From Kuschelorhynchus macadamiae (lineage: Eukaryota > Arthropoda > Insecta > Coleoptera > Curculionidae): 64,000 nt of DNA. The notes beneath the pieces were generated by a model. The model saw nothing but the letters and a program-made list of their open reading frames with translations. It was not told the origin of the DNA and ran no database searches. The stretch spans positions 744,001 to 808,000 of the forward strand of contig JAUTXW010004707.1 in NCBI GenBank assembly GCA_030620095.1, given 5' to 3'. A program made the position numbers and the translations under genes. Below, piece after piece: positions 10,801 through 22,412 of the stretch (its first letter is position 1; every line of letters starts with the position of its first letter).

Positions 10801-10950
10801 CTAGGTCTCCTTCTTTGCGGTACCCTCGGCCTTTCTGGTTCAACTAACCTCACCCTCGGTTCAACAATTGTGTCCAAGTCAGGCGGGGCGGACCTTCTTT
10901 CTACTTTAAGTTCAATTCCTCTATCGTCTATATCCTCCATTATATAACAC
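10801..10950 (-). CDS. Host gene exon 9 of those visible (acidic/Arg-Pro-rich)
   Basis: TTGTAG precedes the exon at 10950 and GTAAGT follows at 10801. It starts with one base that completes the Ser codon split from the 13739 exon, runs 49 codons, and ends with two bases (AG) that the next exon completes as AGA. Product: CYIMEDIDDRGIELKVERR, SAPPDLDTIVEPRV, RLVEPERPRVPQRRRPR. No domain is recognised. Its phase fits on both sides without any missing exon. Confidence 0.75.
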
Positions 10951-11281
10951 CTACAATGAGAAGAATAATAAAAATTAATGTAGAAGAACAGGAATATTGA
11001 AACTAACAGGTGAAAAAAGATAATCTAAAGCATAATTACGGGGTCTTCAGAGATACTTAGTGCCATAGCATACATATTCATTATTCCAAGCACTGTATTA
11101 CTATTGGGACACTTCACGATATGATTGTGGTTTTATATTACTCATTCCCTCTTAAGTAAAGGTAATAGGGTTTGACTTGACTGTGACGTCATTTTCTTAT
11201 ATTTCTTGTCGCTTCTACAGTCGTTTGAGTTTTTTCGTTCGTCAATGTCAGTGTCAAAATAATGTTGTCATTCATTCGAAA

Positions 11282-12240
11282 ATGCCACATTATAATCAAC
11301 AGGCTCAATTGTTAATTTTAAATGTGCTGGCATTTTTTGATTTGGAGAAGCAGCAGCTTAGAGCAGTGGCGGATTTAAAATTTCGGGGGCCCTACGCTTA
11401 AACTTTTTTGGGGCTCTTAAAATTTTTATTTACCTACAGTCAGTACGCAATGTATCATAAACTAGACAGACACTACTATTTACCATTACGCTTACTACGC
11501 TTAAGCGTAATGGTTAATCCGCCGCTATCTTAGAGAAGGGTTACCAATTGATTACAATAATGTACTAATGAGGGCGTTGGAGGCATTAAAAATAAGTCAA
11601 GTTACTTTGTCTCTCATTAAAAAAAAATGGAGTTCAAACAGATGAAACATAAGTAATATATCAGAAAAAATAACGAAATACAAAACAAAATTTCTAATTT
11701 TATGAAGAATAAATTTAGAGCTGCAATTTATATGACGTATTTTAAGAAGGAAAATGTTACAATGGGCAATTTAAACAAGAAATTAAATGAAGATTTCAGC
11801 GGTTTTTTTAATTATTCCCTTTCTTCTCTGCGAAATTGGGGCAGTAGTGTAGGATTCAGATGGAAGAAAACTAGTAACGAAAAATAGCTAATAGAATTAC
11901 CCGACATTCAAATGAATAGAATGATATTTTTTCCTAAATATACTAGAAATATCATATCCCAAGAACCTTGTACTCCAGTATTTTAAGATGAAACATGGAT
12001 ATTTAACAAAAGAGGCTTCAGACGTAGTTGGCAGGTTGATAGTCCTACTAGTTCTACATAAACAACCGATGGTAATAATTGGATAATTTTAGATTTTTAG
12101 AAAGAAATTTATGGAAGTTTCTTTTTCAGGTGACCGTTATATCGTTCACTCTGGCAACGAGAATATATTTATTAAGCATGCAAGCTTAGTATTTCGAAGA
12201 GGGACTAAAAAGGGACTAAAGTGGGAGGTTCAAATTATGT
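11282..12240 (+). pseudogene. Sailor-like (DD82E-type) transposase remnant, N-terminal half
   Basis: Pieces in shifting frames read MPHYNQQAQLLILNVLAFF, RALEALKISQVTLSLIKKK, a basic region NWGSSVGFRWKK, then FDETWIFNKRGF-like sequence with the first catalytic Asp (DETW, near 11991-12005) and SGNENIFIKHASLVF near 12155-12200. The D-E-T-W box and the following HAG/GNENG-type strand match transposases of the IS630-Tc1-mariner group with about 81-82 residues between the second Asp and Glu (Sailor). The second half of such a gene occurs separately at 46.8-47.4 kb. A hAT MITE interrupts this copy at 11364-11527. Several stops make it non-functional. Confidence 0.55.
11364..11527. mobile_element. 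hAT-type MITE with 8-bp target duplication
   Basis: Termini CAGTGGCGGATTTAAA and, complemented, TAGCGGCGGATTAACC form the inverted ends. Flanks are GCTTAGAG (11356-11363) and TCTTAGAG (11528-11535), a 7/8 match expected for an 8-bp hAT duplication. It sits inside the Sailor-like coding sequence; removing it restores continuity of EKQQLR to EGLPIDYNN. Confidence 0.75.
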
Positions 12241-12257
12241 CTAGTAATAAAGGCCCT

Positions 12258-13450
12258 TTCAGTTATTAAATGTCCATGTTTTTTTATGTATGAGAGATAC
12301 AGATTCAAGTATTAAAAGGCAAGTAAGTGTTAAAATTTTATTTCTCACAAAAAGTGGTTTGCAATATTTTCGGGCCCCAGCTTTGCACATGTAACGAACA
12401 GTCCGTTTTTGCAAAATAAAAGTTGTTGGCTGCAGTAACCCCAAAAAGATATACCATAAGTTAGGTATGAATTTACAAATGCAAAGTAAGCTATTCTTGC
12501 TGCAGTAATGCCAAGCTCATTTGAAATAATACGAACGGCATAATTACCTCTTGCAACTTTTTCATTTAGATTATTTATGTGGTTAATAAAATTCAAAGTT
12601 ATTATCAATGTGTATTCCCAAAAATTTAGTGTTTGATTGACAATGGTAGTCTCGTCCGCAAACAATGTAAATGTTCCGTCTATGTTAAGGTTTGTTAAGT
12701 CGTTAATTTATAATATAAATAAAATGGGACCTAGACAGATGCTGGTGGCACCCCACAAGTAATTATAGTTAAGCTAGACATCTTTTCTCCATACCTAACT
12801 AATTCATTCCGATTTGTTAAATATTACTTAAACCAGTTGTAGCAGTTACCCTGGAATTCATAACGCTTTAACTTTTTGAGGAGAACTTCATGATTTATAC
12901 AGTCGAAAGCTTTGGAGTAATCGCAAAAAACCGCAACAAGTACATCATGATCGTTTAAACCAGAATAATTTTTTTCTATAAAGTAAAATTTTGCATCTCC
13001 GGTACTTTTTTAATTTTGAAAGCCAAACTGATTTACACTTAGTAGACGAAACTTGTTAAAGTGAGCAATGACACGCTATTTTACTACTTTTTCTATTATT
13101 TTTGAGAGAGTAGGTACTAGTGATATTAAGCAAAAGTTTGAAGGACGTTTTTCATCGCCTCCTTTATATATTGGCATTAGTTTGTAAACTATTATTTATA
13201 CATTTAATCAAACAGTTTAAAGTAGTAGTGGGTAAGCTTTCAAATATTTTTATTAACACAAACTCAAGACCGGCTACACTTTTGTTTTTAGATTTTATTT
13301 CTCTTATAGTTTCCAAAACATTTTGTAGTTAGTACTGTTTTAATAAATATTGTGTTCCTTCCTACTGAAAAATTTACTCCTGTGCACATACAATTTTTAC
13401 CAAAGGATTTTACGTAATTTGCAATTTGTTTCAACCATTATCCAGCGGTC
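12258..13450 (-). pseudogene. Decayed LINE reverse transcriptase (Jockey/CR1-like)
   Basis: From high to low coordinate the minus strand shows PIYKGGDEKRPSNFCLISL, LVAVFCDYSKAFDCINHEVL (first RT Asp in a CDYSKAFDC box), TCGVPPASV, then MFADETTIV where the YADD box has become FADE, and NSYLTYGISFWG, LQKRTVRYM, NKILTLTCLLI near the C terminus. The order and spacing are those of a non-LTR reverse transcriptase with its thumb region. Frameshifts and stops are frequent. The endonuclease is not found upstream. Clade assignment is tentative. Confidence 0.7.
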
Positions 13451-13738
13451 ATTTTTAATATTAGTATCCTATGCAATTAAGTAACTTAAAAAAGATAAAA
13501 TCACGAATAATAAATGCGGTTCTTAACGTCACACACTTTGAATTTGAAGGGAAATATTTCAAAATGAGACACAAAGTTTTAATTTAATTTGTGGTGACGT
13601 GATACCATTATTTCATGTATTCCTTAAGTTTGATAGTCCATGTTATAAAATCATTTTATTCAACTAAGATTAATGAGCCCTCTATCGAAATTAAAAATAA
13701 ATCTATTAGTTCAGGGCACTATAAATACGTTAACTCAC

Positions 13739-13924
13739 GATGGCCGTTCTCCTCTCATAAACTGTTGAGGCACTTGGTGCGCATAAACGTTTGCATAAAA
13801 ATCTGCATCAGGTCCAGGAGATGCAGGGCTTCCGGACGGCCCGAACATCCGTCTGATCTCTTCTCGCTCTCTCTGAATATACTCTTCCCGTCTTGCCTCA
13901 TCTTCAATATCCCTTTGAATCTCC
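13739..13924 (-). CDS. Host gene exon 8 of those visible (charged helix plus Gly/Pro)
   Basis: Preceded by TATTAG at 13925 and followed by GTGAGT at 13738. One base completes the Arg codon begun at 30569; 61 codons follow; two bases (TC) remain for the next exon. Product: EIQRDIEDEARREEYIQRER, EEIRRMFGPSGSPASPGPDA, DFYANVYAHQVPQQFMRGERP. The first half is a strongly charged probable helix. The 16.6-kb intron upstream holds the transposon train. No known domain. Confidence 0.75.
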
Positions 13925-13948
13925 CTAATACAAGAAGCAATAACGTAT

Positions 13949-14050
13949 AAATATATATATATATATATATAGATATATATATATATATATATTTATCCTA
14001 ATTTTTCTTGGTTTGAGGTCAATACATTGAAAAAAGGTCAAAGAACACAA

Positions 14051-14091
<41 letters not shown>
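13949..14091. repeat. Two (TA)n tracts around a 58-bp spacer
   Basis: TA tracts at about 13949-13991 (one interruption, TAGATA) and 14054-14091 flank a short unique spacer beginning TTTATCCTAATTTTTC. The second tract ends at the first base of the DD41D mariner-bearing palindrome. Confidence 0.85.
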
Positions 14092-14094
<3 letters not shown>

Positions 14095-15900
14095 GGTTAT
14101 GATAAATTAAGGAATAAATTCATTATCTTGGAAATTAAAAAGGTAATAGAAAAACGCTCGAACCCGTCGATTTAGATTTATTTTTACGCATATTTAGAAA
14201 TTATTTTAAACTATACAGGGTCACTCACAAAAGTTGTACAACTGTCATCTTTGATTTTTTCAATACAACGCCTTATTTTTTTCTGCTGATTTGAATTCTC
14301 TATGAAATTCTAGACATTTTTGGTATAACATAACCTATACTGAAAATCAACAGTTATCGAAATATGTTTATCTAAATAAAACATAAAACAAAAAAATCAG
14401 GAAATTAAATAAGAAAACTACTTTATTAAATTTTGAATATGTCCACCATTTACAGCTCTACAATGCCCTAGACGATGGAAAAACTCTTGTTGCACATTAG
14501 TAACTGTATCACATTGAATATTTCTTATAACAGTTCGAATACGATCCTTAAGAATTTCAATAGTATGTGGCTTATTTTTATACACTTCGTTTTTCACATA
14601 CCCCCAAAGAAAAAAGTCTAACGGGCTTAAGTCCGGCGATCTTGCCGGCCACTCTATTGTCCCACGTCGCCCAATCCATCGTCTCGGAAAGGTTTCATTT
14701 AAGTATCTCCTGACGTCAGCTGCAAAATGGGGTGGTGCCCCATCCTGTTGATACCATAACAGTTCAGTTCAGATCCGGATCGTTTACGTTAGGATGTAGG
14801 GTAGCTAATGCTGGTATAAGATTCTCTTCCAAAAATTAAAGATACATTTGCCCCGTTAGTGAGGAATCAAAGAAATATGGACTTATTGCCTACAATACCT
14901 GCCCATACATTAACACTTTGACGATACTGTGTATGACTTTCCCTGTACCAGTTAGGATTTTCTTGTGCCCAGTGTCTAAAATTTTGTTTATTTACTTCTC
15001 CATTGAGACAAAATGTTGCCTCATCTGTGAAACAAATTCTTTTGACAAATAATGGATCATGATTACACAGGTTGGTCATAATTTAGCAAAACTCGTTTCT
15101 GCGATCTGAATCATCATTTATTCAATCTTGAACGAATTTCACTTTATAGGGATAAAAATTTTCTTTTTTCAAAAATTTGAAAACTGTTGTTTGATGTATA
15201 TCATTATCATAGGCTGCATCAGTAGTTGAGGAATGTGGATTATCTTGAAAAGTTAAGAGAACGACTAGTTTCTTTTCATCTGAGATCCTAGGGCGACCTT
15301 TTCCAAAGCGGTCCGTAACACTACCAGTATCCGTCCATTTCCTTTCTATTTTGCTCACTGCAGACTGAGTAATAGGTTGCCTATGAGGATATCTGTTGTT
15401 AAACAGCTGACAAACTTCTTTATGTGTCCTAGTCTTATCAGCAGTACCAAGCATTATTAGAATTTCAATTCTTTCTTTCTCTGTTAAACGCATAGTCAAT
15501 ATTTCAAATCAAAATGGCAGATCGTAAATAAATTATATGACTTGTCAACACACTGACAGTGACCAAGTCATTTTCCTTTGGGATTACGCGACAGACATAG
15601 GTAGGGTATACAAATGTCCGATAGGTTATTAAATACACAGGTTTTATTTAGATAAGAATATTTCGATAACTGTTGATTTTCAGTATAGGTTATGTTATAC
15701 CAAAAATGTCTAGAATATCATAGAGAATTCAAATCAGCATAAAAAAATAAGGCGTTGTATTGAAAAAATCAAAGATGACAGTTGTACAACTTTTGTGAGT
15801 GACCCTGTATAGTTTAAAATAATTTCTAAATATGCGTAAAAATAAATCTAAATCGACGGGTTCGAGCGTTTTTCTATTACCTTAACTTGCAAGATAATGA

Positions 15901-15904
<4 letters not shown>
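14092..15904 (-). mobile_element. DD41D mariner nested at the centre of a palindrome
   Basis: Outer arms 14092-14213 and 15810-15904 are inverted copies (left begins CAGGGTTATGATAAATTAAG). The right arm lacks the last 25 or so bases, which are replaced by (TA)n. Inside lies 14216-15807, with its own termini CAGGGTCACTCACAAAAG and their complement, flanked by TA on both sides. Removing the inner 1592 bp and one TA leaves AAACTATATAGTTT, a perfect palindrome centred on TA. This fits a mariner inserted into the central TA of a palindromic MITE, or inverted repeats grown outward past the original ends. The transposase gene is on the minus strand. Confidence 0.8.
14418..15493 (-). pseudogene. DD41D (rosa-type) mariner transposase, broken
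   Basis: The N terminus is MRLTEKERIEILIMLGTADK with a helix-turn-helix region (QSAVSKIERKW, TDAAYDNDIHQTTVFKFL). First catalytic Asp: CFTDEATFCLNG. Second: WYQQDGAPPHF. Third: SPLDFFLWG. Forty-one residues lie between the second and third Asp, the DD41D spacing of rosa mariners. The end reads RLGHCRAVNGGHIQNLIK. Two in-frame stops follow KFVQD (near 15120 and 15080), and a deletion plus frameshifts lie between GIVGNK and the second Asp region. All three Asp codons survive, so decay is through stops and indels. Confidence 0.85.

Positions 15905-15984
<80 letters not shown>
15905..15984. repeat. (TA)n array between two transposons
   Basis: Pure TA, about 40 units. It is the only DNA between the end of the mariner-bearing palindrome and the start of the Tc1-bearing palindrome. 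Confidence 0.95.
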
Positions 15985-15986
<2 letters not shown>

Positions 15987-18248
15987 TCATCGTAAAAAAC
16001 GTAACACCTAGTTTTTTGGGCAATATTTGAAAGGCCATATTTCGAAAAGTACTTAATTGATTTTGAAAAACTTTGTAAAATCTGAAAAGTTGATTCGTTG
16101 GCTCACATGACTAATTTTGGGAATATGCTATTTGTGATATAGCATATAATACAGGGTGTTAAATAAAGAGATGTTTTTTTTCCTAAATTTTATGTCATCC
16201 CCATTTATAGGAGAGTTGAGTTAGAGAGTCGCAATAATTTTTCATATTAACATTAGGTCAATACCTCGGGCCGTTTTCGAGATTTTGTGGATATCTTAGC
16301 CTACTACGATTATATGGCAATTTTTATAAAATTGTTGTTATTCTACAGTTTATTCTTCAAAAATCTTTTGTAACTTAATTTAATTTAAACGATAATTTAA
16401 TAAATGATTTAAACAAAATAATGAAACCATATTGTCACGTTAAAGCAACAAAGAGAATTAATATTTTGTTGGCCCACCGCCTACACGTAGAACGTCTGCT
16501 ACCCTATTTGGCATGCTTTTTACCAAGTCTGCAATAAAATCTTGAGGAATAGCCTCCCATTCTAACCGCACTGCATTTGCCAAATCATTCAAATTGTTTA
16601 TTACTTACTCACCTGCATTTATCTTCAGTTTCATCCTACTACATACATGCTCTATAATATTCATATCAGGAGATCTAGCAGGCCATTCCATTCGTTCAAT
16701 GTTGTTCTCCCTCAAAAATTCTTGAACGACTCTTGCTCTGTGCGGACGAGCATTATCGTCTATCAGTATAAAGTCATTCCCGAAATTTTGAGCGAAAGGA
16801 ACAACAATCTTATTTAAGCACCTTTCTCTATATCTCTCAGCATTCATACTTTCTCCTATCAACACTACTAAATCAGTCTTACCATTCTGCATCACACCGC
16901 CCCATACAGTAATCCCACCACCTCCAAATGTTACTCTAGCTTCCATATTGTCTTCTACATACCGACTATTCCTTTCTCTCCATACCAAAATGCGTCGATC
17001 ACTTTCATGCATATTAAACCTACATTCATCAGTAAACATGCACCTATTCCATTCGGCTATTCCCCAATTCGCATGTTCACGTGCCCATCTCCTTCTGGCA
17101 GCCCGGTGAACAGCAAGCAAAAGAGGGCAGGCAGCCCTTCGTCTAGCATGTAGGCCATATTCGTGCAATCTTCTACGAACTGTTGCTGATGAAACTTCCA
17201 CGCCGGTGGCTTCTCGACGTCCCCTGTTGATATTGGTTACATTGAGGGCAGGACAACGGCGCACAGACATCCTTATAAGGCGGTTCTGACGTAGGGTCGT
17301 TACCCTGCCGCGACCACTGCGTCCAATGTTGCGGTAAGCAGAGGTCCCGTGCATTGTGTGACGTTCAATTGCCCTGTATATGGATGTTGGTGTTGAATCC
17401 ATGATGTCAGCAATGCCCCGAAAAGACTTCCCACGCTGATGCAGTCTAAAACATACAATAAATATGAATGTTTTAGGAATTTTCACATTTTTTTGAAAAA
17501 AAAGTGAATAAAATACACTTACCTTATAATGTTTGTCAATTCACGATCCCCAAAACGAACCATTGTTGGATAAATTTTGTTATAAAGATTTGAATAACTT
17601 TTTATGTTTGGTGACCGTGTAGCGTTTATTGACAGTACAGAACAAACTAAAAATGCGTATCCATAGCCTGCTACGATTATATGGCAATTTCTATGAAATT
17701 ATCTTTACTTTGCAGTTTAGTGTTAAAAATTTACAAACTTCAAAATCTATTGATACGTTGACTTTAGAGAGTTTTAAGACAGATCATGTGCTATAAGTTT
17801 ACGTATACAATGTGATTCGTTAAAGTAGAGAACTTGAATTACAGCATGCGCAAAAGATTTTTTGTAAATTTTTAAGAATAAACTGTAGAATAACAACAAT
17901 TTTATAAAAATTGCCATATAATCGTAGTAGGCTAAGATATCCACAAAATCTCGAAAACGTCCCGAGGTATCGACCTATTGTTAATATGAAAAATTATTGC
18001 GACTCTCTAACTCAACTCTCCTATAAATGGGGATGACATGAAATTTAGAAAAAAAAAACATCTCTTTATTTAACACCCTGTATTATATGCTATATCACAA
18101 ATAGCGTATTCCCAAAATTAGTCATGTGAGCCAACGAATCAACTTTTCAGATTTTGCAAAGTTTTTCAAAATCAATTAAGTACTTTTCGAAATATGGCCT
18201 TTCAAATATTGCCCAAAAAACTAGGTGTTACGTTTTTTACGACGAGCA

Positions 18249-18249
<1 letters not shown>
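15985..18249 (-). mobile_element. DD34E Tc1-like element nested at the centre of a palindrome
   Basis: Outer arms 15985-16149 and 18083-18249 are near-perfect inverted copies (GCTC-TCGTAAAAAACGTAA at the ends). Inner element 16152-18080 begins CAGGGTGTTAAATAAAGAG and ends in its complement, with TA on both sides. Without the inner element the arms meet as GCATATAATATTATATGC, a palindrome centred on TA. The inner inverted repeats run to about 16372 and from about 17853. A third, direct partial copy of the inner arm (TAGCCTGCTACGATTATATG) lies at 17663-17735. The transposase gene is on the minus strand. Confidence 0.8.
16458..17563 (-). pseudogene. Tc1-like DD34E transposase with an intron and one stop
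   Basis: Exon 1 is 17523-17563 (MVRFGDRELTNII plus two bases), followed by a 77-bp intron 17446-17522 with GTAAGT donor and TTTTAG acceptor. Exon 2 starts at 17445 and gives RLHQRGKSFRGIADIMDSTP (paired-like helix-turn-helix), then MFTDECRFN (first Asp), LIDDNARPH (second Asp) and NIIEHV (Glu). Thirty-four residues separate the second Asp and Glu: DD34E. A single in-frame TAA at 16605-16607 cuts off the last 48 codons, which continue open as VINNLNDLANAVRLEWEAIP to the natural stop at 16458-16460. Without that stop the protein would be about 342 aa, normal for Tc1. Starting at the unspliced ATG in the intron would lose the N terminus. Confidence 0.85.

Positions 18250-18337
<88 letters not shown>
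18250..18337. repeat. (TA)n array between two transposons
   Basis: About 40 TA units with one ACATA break at the right end, joining the Tc1-bearing palindrome to the next mariner. Confidence 0.95.
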
Positions 18338-21219
<2,882 letters not shown>

Positions 21220-21235
21220 GGGTAAACAGCCCTAA

Positions 21236-22082
21236 TGTTGGCACCTACCCAATTATTGGCACATACATATATTTTAATCAAAAATAAGATCCTATTAGAA
21301 ATATATTTTAGCACGATGTATTTTTTGGATACTTGGCAAGCTTGCCTAATCTACACTGCAATAAGTCAGCCTTTTTATAGCGTCAGTTTCGCACAAAGCG
21401 GCCAAGAAGACGGGTGTGTTTTGTTGTGATCAAAAAAGGTAAGAAATTACGAGTTTTCTTAAGCAACCTTCTGTAAACATTTGCTTCTTAAAAATTTTTC
21501 TGACTAAATTTGGAGATATGTAAGTTAAAGTAGTTAAGGAAATAGTTTTGTATTATTGTTTTTTTAATTTTTATTAATTTAAACACACCTATATTAGTAA
21601 AAAGGCGGGTGCCAACTATTGGTATCGGAAAACAAGCTTTTTCCATTTATTGGCACCTGATGCCAACAATAGGGATACTTTAAAAACGATGCTTGCCTAA
21701 AGTTGGCACTCTTCAAAATGCTATATTTTTGTAACTTTCTGCCACTTAAAATGATTTAAACCCAAGTAACAATAAAATAAGAAAGTGTTCTCTCTAAACT
21801 TTATTAATTGAATAGTTTTTTTTTCATATTTTGTCGAAATTTAGCACTTTAATTTACTAATGGTAAAATTACCTTTTTTTGTTAAAGCCCATGAAAAGTT
21901 TTTGAGGGTTTATATCGTTGTTTTCACTTTTTTAACAATTAATGTTTTAGAATACAATTTAGAACTTTCTTAAGAATATTTCGTATAAAAAAAAGGTAAT
22001 TTTGTTAAGAACTTTTTAAAAAATTTGGGTGCCAACTATGGGTACCAGAAAATTGCAAATTTTCTAATTGTTGGCACCCTTT
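21236..22082. repeat. Left subterminal TTGGCAC repeats of the pogo element
   Basis: TTGGCAC or GTGCCAA occurs at about 21239, 21254, 21609, 21655, 21703, 22029 and 22072, with a TGCCAA at about 21663. Several sit in the longer form GGTGCCAACTATTGG. The repeated inverted pairs suggest multiple transposase-binding sites. Confidence 0.7.
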
Positions 22083-22412
22083 TTTTATTGCAAAAAAAGA
22101 TTTAAAAAAATATTTGTGTAAGAAAATTAACCACACTAGAATGCTATTTTTATTGAAAAAATGATATTAGTAGTTCCTAACAAGATAACGATAAATAAAG
22201 TTTAGTTTTTTAAAATGGTTGTTTAATTATTCTAAATTAAAAACTTGTGATCAAACATCAAGATTTGCTACTTACAAAAAAATCAATAGTTCAATATAGC
22301 TTATGAAAAAAAAACACTTTCACGCTAATACCAGCGTTTTTACGTTCTGCATTAAATTAAAATTATGGAAATATTTTTTTATATTGTACTATTAGGTATA
22401 ATTTCTTTTTAG

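Noticed and set aside
13615..13950. Plus-strand frame over the host exon at 13739-13924
   Set aside because: The minus-strand reading is bounded by splice sites and joins in phase with both neighbours; the plus-strand frame has neither.
16566..16616. Possible 42-nt GT-AG mini-intron removing the in-frame TAA of the Tc1 transposase
   Set aside because: It is too short for splicing and would remove NNLNDLANA, a segment expected in Tc1 C termini. A nonsense mutation is simpler.
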